A DNA stretch of 64,000 bases from positions 868,001 to 932,000 of the forward strand of contig NZ_JAMYWY010000001.1 in the NCBI RefSeq assembly GCF_024159265.1, read 5' to 3'. The translations under genes and the position numbers were made by a program. The notes below the pieces were generated by a model. It did no database searches. It saw only the letters and a list, made by a program, of their open reading frames with translations, and was not told the origin of the DNA. The DNA comes from Paenibacillus sp. 1781tsa1. GTDB taxonomy: Bacteria; Bacillota; Bacilli; Paenibacillales; Paenibacillaceae. The first letter of the stretch is position 1. The number at the start of each line of letters is the position of its first letter. Shown here in pieces: positions 54,661 to 63,396 of this stretch.

Positions 54661-55560
54661 GTGAAGCGATTTCGTAGAAGACGAAGCTTGGGTGATTCAA
54701 TTTTTTCCATCATGAATGGCATATTTATGTTGCTTGTCATGGTTGTTACGTTATATCCTTTTTTAAACACCATTGCCGTATCTTTCAATAATGGGTTGGA
54801 TACGATCCGCGGAGGGATCTATCTCTGGCCGAGGGAATGGACGCTGCAAAATTACGTCTCCGTATTCCAGAATCCGAATCTGACACAAGCTGCATTTGTT
54901 TCGGTTGCCCGAACCGTGGTTGGAACAGTTGTGCAACTGTTCTGTACCGCGATGTTGGCCTATGTGCTGAGCCGCAAGGAGTATATGTTTAACAAATTGG
55001 TCACGACGCTGTTCGTAGTAACGATGTATTTCAGCGGAGGCTTAATTCCGGGATACATGCTGATCAAACAAGTGGGGCTGCTAAACAGCTTCTGGGTATA
55101 CATTATTCCCGGATTGATCGGGGTGTTCAACATGATCGTCATTCGTACCTACATTCAGGGACTCTCGGAGGGATTGATAGAATCCGCGAAAATGGATGGA
55201 GCCGGAGATTTTCGGATTTTCATGCGCATCGTGCTTCCGCTGTCCAAGCCGGTGCTGGCTACAGTCGCTCTGTTTATTGCTGTAGGTCAATGGAACTCCT
55301 GGTTTGACTCCATGTTGTACACGGCGGGTAATCGGAATTTGACCACTTTGCAGTATGAGCTGATGAAATTATTATCCTCTGCGACCTCACAGGGCGGAAC
55401 GGTTAACGTGGATTCATACAAAAATGTAACCAACATGGTAACTCCTGTCTCCATTCGGGCAGCGATCACGGTTGTGACGGCAATGCCGATCGTTTTACTG
55501 TATCCGTTCTTGCAAAAATACTTTGTCACTGGACTCACCATTGGAGGGGTAAAAGAATGA
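54661..55560 (+). CDS. Sugar ABC importer permease 2 (LplC type)
   Basis: A 299-residue membrane permease with about six segments (FMLLVMVVTLYPFLNTIAV near the N-terminus) and the EAA loop ESAKMDGAGDFRIFMRIVLP near residue 175-195. The start is GTG 54661 after AAGGGGG. It ends in an ATGA overlap with the GH43 gene, so transport and hydrolysis are translationally linked. Confidence 0.93.
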   Translation: MKRFRRRRSLGDSIFSIMNGIFMLLVMVVTLYPFLNTIAVSFNNGLDTIRGGIYLWPREWTLQNYVSVFQNPNLTQAAFVSVARTVVGTVVQLFCTAMLAYVLSRKEYMFNKLVTTLFVVTMYFSGGLIPGYMLIKQVGLLNSFWVYIIPGLIGVFNMIVIRTYIQGLSEGLIESAKMDGAGDFRIFMRIVLPLSKPVLATVALFIAVGQWNSWFDSMLYTAGNRNLTTLQYELMKLLSSATSQGGTVNVDSYKNVTNMVTPVSIRAAITVVTAMPIVLLYPFLQKYFVTGLTIGGVKE

Positions 55561-57131
55561 AAAATGCAAATCAAAGCGAACAATGCACGTTTAACAATCC
55601 GATCATGCCCGGGTTTTATCCAGATCCGTCCGTCTGTCGGGTGGGTGAAGATTTTTATTTGGTGACCTCGACATTTGCCTATTTTCCTGGGGTTCCGATC
55701 TTTCAGAGCCGTGATCTTGCACATTGGAAACAGATTGGCAATGTACTGGATCGCCCTTCGCAATTAAATCTTCAGGGAGCAGGACATTCACAAGGAATAT
55801 TCGCTCCAACGCTTCGGTATCATGAAGGTACCTTCTATATGATTACAACCAACGTATCACATGGCGGCAATTTTGTTGTAACCGCTACCGACCCGGCTGG
55901 GCCATGGTCTGATCCTTATTTTATCGAAGGCGCAGAAGGAATAGACCCTACGATTTTCTTCGATGACGGCAAAGCGTATTACCTGGGTACACGTCCTTGT
56001 TCTAACGGAGTTCGTTATAACGGGAACTGGGAAGTTTGGCTTAGGGAGCTTGATCTGACCACCATGAAACTGGTAGGGGACAGTTACGTGCTCTGGCGTG
56101 GGGCCATGGTTGATGTGATTTGGCCTGAAGGACCGCATCTGTATAAGATCGATGAATATTACTATTTATTGATTGCAGAGGGAGGCACAGGGCCAAACCA
56201 TGCCGTGACCGTTGCGCGTAGCCAAAGTTTAACCGAAGGGTACGTCGGGAATCCGAATAATCCAATCATTACGCATCGCCATCTGGGCAAGCGCTACCCT
56301 ATTGTTAATGTAGGACATGCTGACTTGGTGCAGGCTGCTAACGGTCAATGGTTCATGGTTATGCTTGCTTCGCGCCCATATGGGGGGAGCTTTAGCAATC
56401 TGGGACGGGAGACGTTTCTTGCTTCTGTCGTTTGGGAGGACGGATGGCCTGTTGTCAATGAGGGCCGCGGAATCCTGGAGGAGCAGGGTACGCTGAATCT
56501 GCCAGCAGCACCAGTGGCACCGGATTTGCGCTGTGAAAACTTTGATACCGATCATTTGGGCTTGCAATGGATGTTTTTACGCAATCCTCAGGAAGACCTG
56601 TATTCCTTGACTGAACGCAAAGGTTATCTGCGTTTGAAGCTGAAACCACAAACATTGAAGGAACTCAAGAACTCCAGCTTTGTCTGTGTGCGTCAGAGAC
56701 ATATGGATTATGTAGTAGCAACGGCGATGGAATTTGTGCCGCAGCAAGAGCATGAGACGGCGGGTCTGGTCGTTATTCAGAATGACCAGTATCATGTGCG
56801 GATTGAACGTGCACTTGAAGGAGAGCAGCAGGTGCTGCGTGTCATGACATGGTTTGGCGGAGAGGAATCACAGGTTGCTCAAGTTGTGTTGGAAGGGGAT
56901 GTTCCACGGGTATCCATGAAGATGGCTGCACTTGGACAGCAGCTCAGCTTCTATTACTGCACAGATGGAAGTGAGTACCATCTAGTTGCAGACCGAGTGG
57001 ATACGACCAGCTTGAGCACGGAAGTGGCTGGCGGTTTTGTTGGGTGCTGTATTGGCATGTTCAGCAGCAGTAATGGTAAATTGTCTGACCAGGCAGCTGA
57101 CTTTGACTGGTTTGAATATGGTTCGTACTAA
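55557..57131 (+). CDS. GH43 beta-xylosidase / alpha-L-arabinofuranosidase
   Basis: A 524-residue GH43 enzyme. The three acidic catalytic residues of the five-blade propeller are visible: Asp23 in FYPDPS (base), Asp130 in EGIDPTIF and Glu191 in WPEGPHLY (acid). The last ~200 residues form the beta-sandwich domain of the xylosidase-type subfamilies. There is no signal peptide, so it trims oligosaccharides after import. The choice between xylosidase and arabinofuranosidase cannot be made from sequence. It overlaps the permease gene by four bases and is followed by a terminator. Confidence 0.93.
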   Translation: MKNANQSEQCTFNNPIMPGFYPDPSVCRVGEDFYLVTSTFAYFPGVPIFQSRDLAHWKQIGNVLDRPSQLNLQGAGHSQGIFAPTLRYHEGTFYMITTNVSHGGNFVVTATDPAGPWSDPYFIEGAEGIDPTIFFDDGKAYYLGTRPCSNGVRYNGNWEVWLRELDLTTMKLVGDSYVLWRGAMVDVIWPEGPHLYKIDEYYYLLIAEGGTGPNHAVTVARSQSLTEGYVGNPNNPIITHRHLGKRYPIVNVGHADLVQAANGQWFMVMLASRPYGGSFSNLGRETFLASVVWEDGWPVVNEGRGILEEQGTLNLPAAPVAPDLRCENFDTDHLGLQWMFLRNPQEDLYSLTERKGYLRLKLKPQTLKELKNSSFVCVRQRHMDYVVATAMEFVPQQEHETAGLVVIQNDQYHVRIERALEGEQQVLRVMTWFGGEESQVAQVVLEGDVPRVSMKMAALGQQLSFYYCTDGSEYHLVADRVDTTSLSTEVAGGFVGCCIGMFSSSNGKLSDQAADFDWFEYGSY

Positions 57132-57146
57132 CGTAAATAAAAAGGG

Positions 57147-57187
57147 AAGCTCAATCCAGCAGCAGATGCTAAGGGTTGAGCTTTTTT
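57147..57187 (+). terminator. Terminator after the GH43 operon
   Basis: AAGCTCAATCC (57147-57157) pairs with GGGTTGAGCTT (57173-57183) with one G-U pair and is followed by T residues. Confidence 0.8.
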
Positions 57188-57204
57188 CTAGTCCGTTTAT
57201 CTTA

Positions 57205-57927
57205 TTATGAAACATCCCCGCAGGTATTGACCCGGTTTACATCCAAAATTTCGTTCACATGATGATCTTCGAATCGGTCTAGCAGAGCGTCCAAACCATA
57301 TTCTAACTTGTGCTCAAGCTCCTCCAGGTAAATGGGGAGGATTGCGTAGAAGTGCACAGTCTGTCCGTCTTCCATGTCGAGCGTTAGGAAATCCTCATCG
57401 GCCTCAAGCGGAGGCAGCACGATAAAGGCACACATGTCTGTGTTATTGGAAAATGGCATTGCCGGATCACCATTCGGCACCGTATGCCCCCAACTTAGCC
57501 AGGTATCGTAGTCATGCGGCAAGCGAGCCATCGTTTTTAACCAGCGGATTGGCCAGTAGTTGTCCGACTGCTCCAGTTGCTCCTCTAATAGAGGCCAATC
57601 CGGCGGCAAACAAATCATCAGCTCTGCGTACTCATAGTCCTGTGCATCTTCAGGCGTGTTCATAGGCAAGGCGCTCATGCCTGTGGTGTACAATGTGTAA
57701 TAATTTCGTTCTGGTGTTGGACGAATCACATGAACATCGATATGAACCTTGTCCGATAGCAACTCATGGAATACAGACTCGGCTTCACCGAGATATTGGT
57801 CAGCATGTTTCTCGATTTGCTCCAGCCACTCGTCTTTGGCATAAGAAGTAGACTGCCACTCACGATTCTTATCCTTATGACGAAGGATAGGAACGCCGGA
57901 GGGTGAATATTCGGATGATTTGGACAT
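57205..57927 (-). CDS. Suppressor-of-fused (SUFU) domain protein
   Basis: A 240-residue soluble protein of the bacterial SUFU-domain family: VIRPTPERNYYTLYTTGMSALPMN, then YAELMICLPPDWP, then FIVLPPLEADEDFLTL. The animal namesake regulates Hedgehog signalling. Bacterial members have no settled function and often occur near immunity genes of polymorphic toxins, but no toxin is adjacent here. The gene stands alone and is divergent from the ArsR-family gene. No signal peptide is seen. Confidence 0.87.
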   Translation of the reverse strand: MSKSSEYSPSGVPILRHKDKNREWQSTSYAKDEWLEQIEKHADQYLGEAESVFHELLSDKVHIDVHVIRPTPERNYYTLYTTGMSALPMNTPEDAQDYEYAELMICLPPDWPLLEEQLEQSDNYWPIRWLKTMARLPHDYDTWLSWGHTVPNGDPAMPFSNNTDMCAFIVLPPLEADEDFLTLDMEDGQTVHFYAILPIYLEELEHKLEYGLDALLDRFEDHHVNEILDVNRVNTCGDVS

Positions 57928-58059
57928 GCTTACAGCTCCCTTGCACAGTATTATGTACTTGCTTTTTCATCTTAATCATACCATGTGAATTGAAGTCTGA
58001 ACCTCGTTCTATGGTATGATATGAACATGTTGATGAGTTCGATTGAAGGAGCAAAGGGT

Positions 58060-58389
58060 ATGAATCAGAGCATACAACAGTTTAAAGCGGATTTTTTCAA
58101 AGCGTTGGCGCACCCGATGCGGATTCAGATTCTGGAGCTGCTGAGTGAAGGAGCCAAGAACGTGAATGAACTGCAAAGCATTCTGGGATCGGAAGGCTCT
58201 GCTGTTTCACAACAACTGGCTGTACTGCGCAGCAAAAACGTTGTCCATGGAATCAAAGAAGGGACAACTGTCACCTATTCGCTGCGTGATCCGCTGATTA
58301 AGGACCTGCTGGCAGTTACCAAACAGATTTTTGACAATCATCTGGTCGATGCGATTTCCATGCTGGAAGATATTCGTAAAGAGTCCTGA
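58060..58389 (+). CDS. ArsR family repressor
   Basis: A 109-residue winged-helix protein (FFKALAHPMRIQILELLSEG; NVNELQSILGSEGSAVSQQLAVLRSKNVV is the recognition region, residues ~35-63). It has no cysteine at all, so the usual metal-binding ELCVCDL site is absent and the signal must be something else. The start at 58060 is chosen for GAAGGAG eight bases upstream; the ATG at 58021 lacks one. It is next to a SulP transporter gene that carries an ArsR-type half-site at its promoter, which it probably represses. Confidence 0.88.
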   Translation: MNQSIQQFKADFFKALAHPMRIQILELLSEGAKNVNELQSILGSEGSAVSQQLAVLRSKNVVHGIKEGTTVTYSLRDPLIKDLLAVTKQIFDNHLVDAISMLEDIRKES

Positions 58390-58396
58390 CACAATA

Positions 58397-58440
58397 AACA
58401 AGAGCAACTGGGTGTAGTCACCGGAGGTTCTTGTTTTTTT
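58397..58440 (+). terminator. Terminator after the ArsR gene
   Basis: AACAAGA (58397-58403) pairs with TCTTGTT (58429-58435), with an inner GGTG/CACC stem, and is followed by T residues. The transporter therefore needs its own promoter. Confidence 0.75.
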
Positions 58441-58475
58441 GTGTTAGTCTCCTGTGGGAATTGTGTGCAATCCGA

Positions 58476-58531
58476 TTGACAGGATGTGTGCAGGGGAGTA
58501 GTCTTTTGTTTATATTCAAATATTTAAATAT
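58476..58531 (+). promoter_or_regulatory. SulP promoter and ArsR-like operator
   Basis: A consensus TTGACA (58476-58481) with a 17-base spacer and a weak TAGTCT (58499-58504) is followed by ATTCAAATATTTAAATAT (58513-58530). ATTCAAATA is a typical ArsR/SmtB-family half-site, and its position at the transcription start suits repression by the adjacent ArsR protein. Confidence 0.5.
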
Positions 58532-58555
58532 ATGGAGAAAAGAAGGTTTTTGTAC

Positions 58556-60331
58556 ATGAGATGGATGGGGAGATATGCAGGTTACAATGCTGCCGCTTTT
58601 CGCAAGGATCTGTTATCGGGGCTGATCGTAGGTATTATTGCGATTCCACTCGGTATGGCCTTTGCCATTGCTTCTGGGGTCAAACCGGAGTATGGATTAT
58701 ATACCACAGTAATCGCAGGGATTCTCATTTCTTTGCTGGGTGGGTCCAAGTTCCAGATTGGCGGGCCAACGGGGGCATTCATTCCGATCCTCTTCGCCAT
58801 TGTGATGCAGTATGGATATGAGAATCTGCTGATCGCCGGAATGATGGCTGGCCTGATGCTTGTGCTTATGGGCGTATTCAAGCTTGGGGCATTAATCAAG
58901 TTTATTCCTAGGCCGGTGACGATCGGTTTCACGGCAGGTATCGCCGTCATTATTTTTAGCGGACAGATTACCAACTTTCTGGGACTTCGAGGCATCGAGA
59001 AACACGAGGATTTCTGGTCCAATATGAAAGAAATCGGGATGCATATCTCGACAGTTAATATATACAGTGTGCTTACAGCTGGAATCTGTCTGGCTGTTCT
59101 TCTGCTTGTGCCCAAGTTTGCACCAAAGGTGCCTGCATCACTGGTGGGGCTGGTTCTTTCGACGATAGTCGCGGCGTTCTTTTTTGAAGGGCAGGTGGCC
59201 ACGATTGGTTCGTCCTTTGGCGCCATACCTAACTCCTTGCCTCAGTTTCATGTGCCTGAGATCACTTGGGAGCGTATCGTGAATTTGCTGCAACCCGCGT
59301 TTGTCATCGCCATGCTGGGTGGCATTGAATCGTTGCTGTCAGCTGTTGTTGCCGATGGCATGACCGGAAGCCGACATAACAGCAATCGGGAGTTGATTGG
59401 GCAGGGGATTGCTAATATGGTGACGCCGCTATTCGGGGGGATTCCTGCAACAGGAGCGATTGCACGTACGGCAACGAATATCAAATCCGGCGCAGTATCG
59501 CCATGGTCTGGTGTGATTCACGGTGTAGTGGTTTTGCTGGTACTTGTTCTCTTTGCGCCATATGCATCCCATATTCCTCTTGCCAGTATGGCTCCCGTTC
59601 TCATGCTGGTTGCCTGGAATATGAGTGAACGGAGATCCTTCATGCATGTCATGAAGACCAAAACGAGCGATTCACTCGTTCTGCTGATTACCTTTTTGCT
59701 TACCATATTTACAAGTTTAACGACGGCTGTAGAGGTGGGGTTGATTCTGGCTGTCGTTTTATTCGTTAAGCGGATGAGTGAGATGTTGAAGGTTGCCAAA
59801 GTACTGCCCGATCCCGAGCATAAACATGAGAAAGTCATGGCCCATATGGTCCGGGAAGGACATGACTGTCCGCAGATCAGCTTATATACGATTGAAGGAC
59901 CTTTATTTTTTGGTGCGGCAGATATGTTCGAAAAGTCGGTCATGAATTCAATTCATCGGCGACCAGACACTCTGCTGTTGCGCATGGGCAAGGTGCCTTT
60001 TATGGATACAACAGGTGAGGCTAACCTGGCGAGTTTAATCAAGCATTTTGAACGGTCGGGCGGGATTGTATTGTTATCGGGCATACAGGAGCAGCCACTT
60101 GAGATGTTGAAACGAACGGGTCTGTTAGAGCGTTTAAATTCTGCACATCGGTTTGAACATACTGGGGAAGCCATTAATTATGCGTTACAGCATTTGAACG
60201 AGGAGAAGTGTAAGGGGTGCAAACATTTTGCCTTTCGTGAATGTGCTGTATTGTCGAACGCTGGAACCGATCCAGAGCGTAATAGCCTGCTGAAATCTGG
60301 GAAGCGGGTCAATGCAAGCAGTTCTGTATAA
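58556..60331 (+). CDS. SulP family anion transporter with STAS domain
   Basis: A 591-residue membrane transporter of the SulP/SLC26 family: about 12-14 membrane segments in residues 20-420 (family motif YGLYTTVIAGILISLLGGSKFQ; MLGGIESLLSAVVADGM) and a cytoplasmic STAS domain at about 430-550. Members move sulfate, bicarbonate or other anions, and the substrate here is open. The extreme C-terminus has four cysteines, KCKGCKHFAFREC plus none nearby in the fold, an unusual tail. ATG 58556 is preferred to 58532 because AGAAGG lies upstream and the operator-like element abuts 58532. No carbonic anhydrase is adjacent. Confidence 0.92.
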   Translation: MRWMGRYAGYNAAAFRKDLLSGLIVGIIAIPLGMAFAIASGVKPEYGLYTTVIAGILISLLGGSKFQIGGPTGAFIPILFAIVMQYGYENLLIAGMMAGLMLVLMGVFKLGALIKFIPRPVTIGFTAGIAVIIFSGQITNFLGLRGIEKHEDFWSNMKEIGMHISTVNIYSVLTAGICLAVLLLVPKFAPKVPASLVGLVLSTIVAAFFFEGQVATIGSSFGAIPNSLPQFHVPEITWERIVNLLQPAFVIAMLGGIESLLSAVVADGMTGSRHNSNRELIGQGIANMVTPLFGGIPATGAIARTATNIKSGAVSPWSGVIHGVVVLLVLVLFAPYASHIPLASMAPVLMLVAWNMSERRSFMHVMKTKTSDSLVLLITFLLTIFTSLTTAVEVGLILAVVLFVKRMSEMLKVAKVLPDPEHKHEKVMAHMVREGHDCPQISLYTIEGPLFFGAADMFEKSVMNSIHRRPDTLLLRMGKVPFMDTTGEANLASLIKHFERSGGIVLLSGIQEQPLEMLKRTGLLERLNSAHRFEHTGEAINYALQHLNEEKCKGCKHFAFRECAVLSNAGTDPERNSLLKSGKRVNASSSV

Positions 60332-60502
60332 TCCACGCAAGAGAGAGGAAACTTTGGAATTCCAAAGTTGATGCACCAACCAGTTTGAAATATATATTCT
60401 GGAAAATTAATGAAAAATAGACTATGTTATAGGTTGAGAGGTGAATACGGTTACATCATTCATCAGATGAGAAATAATCATATAAACTGAAGGAGTATAC
60501 AT

Positions 60503-61498
60503 ATGTCCAATCAACCGACTGCTTTACGTTCAGTGCTTAACCCCAGGTATCTGGAGTCTGCTTTGAGCAATCAGTATGACATTGGAACATGGGAAGAATG
60601 TTTGTTTTGGCTTAGAGGATTGAATGATACCTACCGAGTTCGCACGTCCAGTGGGATGTATATTCTTCGTATCTACCGCACTGAAATTTCGGAGGCAGAT
60701 GTTCAGTATGAGCTATCGTTATTAGCTCAACTGAAGAACGTTCTAACTTCTGCGGAACACACCGACATTGGAGAATATATTCAGAAGAAAGATGACACTG
60801 GATATACGGTGCTGGAGGCGGCAGAAGGCAAGCGGGTTGCTGTGATGTTTCGGTATATTGATGGTACGGAGAACAACTTGGAGGATGAGGAGTCTTGTTA
60901 CGCCTTTGGTCAATCTGCCGCTGAAATGCATAAGGCTATGGATCAGTTGGACGTGGAGTTGCCACGATATGAGCTTGATTTGAAATTTCTCATCGACGAA
61001 CCCTTAGAAAGAATCATCCAGTATATCGGTGAGAACCATGAAGCAGCAGCATTTCTCCATACGTTTGCAACAGCATTAAAAGAACGCATCGTCGCCGCTT
61101 CCAGACAAGGCCTGGACTTTGGACTGTGTCATGGCGATATGCATGGGAATAACAATGCGTTTCAACAGGAGCATTCGTTTATCCATTACGATTTCGAGTG
61201 GGCTGCCAAAGGCTGGCGTGCCTATGATCTGGCCCAAGTGAAAATTCGGAAACGGCAGTCTGGTGATTCAGGGCAGAAACAAAGACTATGGGATGCGTTG
61301 ATGAAAGGATACCGGTCGGTTCGGAAGTTTACGGATGCAGACGAACAGGCGGTTGATCTCTTTATTATCGCTCGAAGGTTCTGGGTGATGGGTCTGGATG
61401 TTGCTTTTATCGAGAGTGATATGGGTGCGCTGGATTATGGCGAGGATTGGCTGAATGACTTTCTGGAAGAGTTTCGGGATATGGGGATTGTATCATAG
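60503..61498 (+). CDS. APH-fold phosphotransferase
   Basis: A 331-residue protein kinase-like small-molecule kinase. The catalytic motif LCHGDMHGNN lies near residue 210, followed by HYDFEWAAKGWRAYDLAQ, the metal-binding Asp region. An N-terminal nucleotide-binding lobe has YRVRTSSGMYILRIYR. Family members phosphorylate aminoglycosides, homoserine, choline or similar, and the substrate is not readable here. AAGGAG lies before the ATG. It stands alone and is followed by a terminator. Confidence 0.87.
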   Translation: MSNQPTALRSVLNPRYLESALSNQYDIGTWEECLFWLRGLNDTYRVRTSSGMYILRIYRTEISEADVQYELSLLAQLKNVLTSAEHTDIGEYIQKKDDTGYTVLEAAEGKRVAVMFRYIDGTENNLEDEESCYAFGQSAAEMHKAMDQLDVELPRYELDLKFLIDEPLERIIQYIGENHEAAAFLHTFATALKERIVAASRQGLDFGLCHGDMHGNNNAFQQEHSFIHYDFEWAAKGWRAYDLAQVKIRKRQSGDSGQKQRLWDALMKGYRSVRKFTDADEQAVDLFIIARRFWVMGLDVAFIESDMGALDYGEDWLNDFLEEFRDMGIVS

Positions 61499-61539
61499 CG
61501 AATAATGAACATTATTTTAGGTGTAGCTTGAATGCTTTA

Positions 61540-61579
61540 AGACCCTTCCGAGTGAACTTGAACTCGGGAGGGTCTTTTT
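61540..61579. terminator. Terminator after the phosphotransferase gene
   Basis: AGACCCTTCCGAGT (61540-61553) pairs with ACTCGGGAGGGTCT (61562-61575) with one G-U pair and is followed by T residues. It lies between convergent genes. Confidence 0.88.
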
Positions 61580-61609
61580 CAACTTATATTCAAGGCAACC
61601 TGGTCCTGG

Positions 61610-62602
61610 TTAGTTGGAAGATGATGAGGAAGCGGCAGCAGCCGATGCTGCGGCAGCTGCGGTCATCGCTGCTTGTTGAGCGATGATAATATTCGTGATG
61701 CTGGTTGAGATTGCTGTCGTTAGCATACCGTTTCGCAGATTCTCCACATATTGAATGGCTATCAACGCGGATGAGAACAGGAGCAACTCCTGTTTATCAA
61801 TCGACCAGGCACCGAAACCTTTTTGAGTCCGTAACCACTCATTTGTTTCCGCGACTTCATCCACTAATGTATCTCTGTCCGAAGGCAGTAGGGAAAGTAA
61901 CCCGAGAGAAGGTAATGTGTACGTTTTATCCATTCGGAGATCCCTTTGACGAAAAGCTTCATTTAAGGCAATCACACGATTCCCTGCATCCGGGGTATCC
62001 TCTCCAAGAACCAGTACCTGTGTTAACGCCTGCACACTGTTTCTGGAAGAGAACTCTGGTTTTAATTCCCCGTAGAGTTGTTCCATTCGTGCGACACCAG
62101 TATGCACGTCGAGATCGGAAAGGGCTAACATGGCAGCGAAAATGTAGTCATCCTGTCCAGTAAGGAAGCGATGCTCTGCTTTCATGCCGTCATAAAATGA
62201 CTTGGTTCGCTCCACCGTAGGTTGAAACTGATCGGGTGATACCTGAGTTGCGATCTGATAGGCGGCAATAACGAGATAATCCGAGGTGCGGAATTTGATC
62301 TCTTTCATCAAATCATAGACATGTAGGGTATCTGCCAGCTTTGTGTCCTCATCCGTTGTAAGGGAGAGCATGGTAGCAATGCTAATGGCAGAATTACCTC
62401 TGAATGCAGAGAAAAGTTTTGTGTTTTGTTTAATCAACTCTTGGCTTTGGCGAATAGCTTCTGCATCAGCAACTTTATTCTCCGCTGCATAGAGCAAGGC
62501 GGCCAGACGGTGAATCATTCCATGTTGCCATTTGAACGACTTCTTGATGATCTGCGTGTTGGAAACGAATAATTCAACTCGTTCTGCATGATGTTGTTGC
62601 AT
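61610..62602 (-). CDS. DUF4003 family protein
   Basis: A 330-residue soluble helical protein (FKWQHGMIHRLAALLYAAEN; FSAFRGNSAISIATMLSL; FLTGQDDYIFAAMLALSD) that I recognise as the DUF4003 family, of unknown function. The C-terminus ends in a low-complexity run of alanines and serines, unusual for the otherwise globular protein. The start is ATG 62602, spaced seven bases from GGAGG; ATG 62608 is too close to that site. The small membrane-protein gene lies upstream on the same strand. Confidence 0.85.
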   Translation of the reverse strand: MQQHHAERVELFVSNTQIIKKSFKWQHGMIHRLAALLYAAENKVADAEAIRQSQELIKQNTKLFSAFRGNSAISIATMLSLTTDEDTKLADTLHVYDLMKEIKFRTSDYLVIAAYQIATQVSPDQFQPTVERTKSFYDGMKAEHRFLTGQDDYIFAAMLALSDLDVHTGVARMEQLYGELKPEFSSRNSVQALTQVLVLGEDTPDAGNRVIALNEAFRQRDLRMDKTYTLPSLGLLSLLPSDRDTLVDEVAETNEWLRTQKGFGAWSIDKQELLLFSSALIAIQYVENLRNGMLTTAISTSITNIIIAQQAAMTAAAAASAAAASSSSSN

Positions 62603-62664
62603 ATTCATACCTCCATTTTAAGAAAATATCATTGTCAGTCTTTCATCCCGCCGTTGTTAAGAGA

Positions 62665-63030
62665 TTAGATGATTAAGAATATTAAATGAATTAAAGCAAT
62701 TATTCCCATAGGATATATGAATGATCTGGAGAATCCATTTTTAAATTCATTGTGAGGGTGCTTCTCGAAAAAGAAGTGCAATACGGTATGTATGATGAAA
62801 AAGATGTCCAGCACCCAAAATGTAATCGTTTGATACGAGCTAAAGAGCAGAGAGAGAATGATGGTGTACATTGGCAAGTGAATCCAGGTGAAATACCTGT
62901 AGGCTTTATCATCTTTCATATCTTTTAATACAATAAACAATTTCCACTCGGACCGCCTGATCGCATCCATTTCATGAAGCAGGAATAGAGAAAGGTTAAA
63001 CAAAAATAAGACCAGTAAGAAGTCAGGCAT
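62665..63030 (-). CDS. Small four-helix membrane protein (DUF6713-like)
   Basis: A 121-residue protein with about four membrane segments: residues 2-20, 50-65, 70-90 and 105-120. A conserved-looking LHEMDAIRRSEW follows the first segment. I associate this with the DUF6713 group, without known function. The start at 63030 is supported by TAGGAGG six bases upstream; an in-frame ATG seven codons earlier lies before this site. It may be co-transcribed with the DUF4003 gene 62 bases downstream. Confidence 0.72.
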   Translation of the reverse strand: MPDFLLVLFLFNLSLFLLHEMDAIRRSEWKLFIVLKDMKDDKAYRYFTWIHLPMYTIILSLLFSSYQTITFWVLDIFFIIHTVLHFFFEKHPHNEFKNGFSRSFIYPMGIIALIHLIFLII

Positions 63031-63396
63031 GTGAAGCCTCCTATTTTTCAATTTTATACAAGCAGATCAATAACGACAAGACGCATAAGACCCAAAGATA
63101 CAATACGTGAGCTGCCCATCGGGGTTCCAGTGATCTCCCTGTAAAGTCAGGGAAAAAGGAAATCTGTCGCTATGATTACACAACGCTGCGATGAATTGTT
63201 GAATCAGTTGTCTGCCATATTCATTAAGCGGTTATCCTATACCTATATGTGTTGTGAATCCGTTTCCTCACATTCCTTGTTGTATTTCTGCGGCACATCT
63301 CGTACAATTTGGTGAAGCAATTCTGCATTGCGTTAATGTGAATATGAAATTTAAAATTACATCAGGAAGCTGTACACCAGAAAAGGGGAGAATCGT
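63031..63396. other. Intergenic region before the permease
   Basis: This 366-base divergent region has no convincing gene. TTGCGT near 63330 followed after 18 bases by TAAAAT is a possible promoter for the permease gene. A short GCAAT/ATTGC hairpin lies just before it. Confidence 0.35.

Noticed and set aside
58582..59226. Open frame of 214 codons opposite the SulP gene
   Set aside because: It is fully antisense to a well-supported transporter and its product is low-complexity without a recognisable family.
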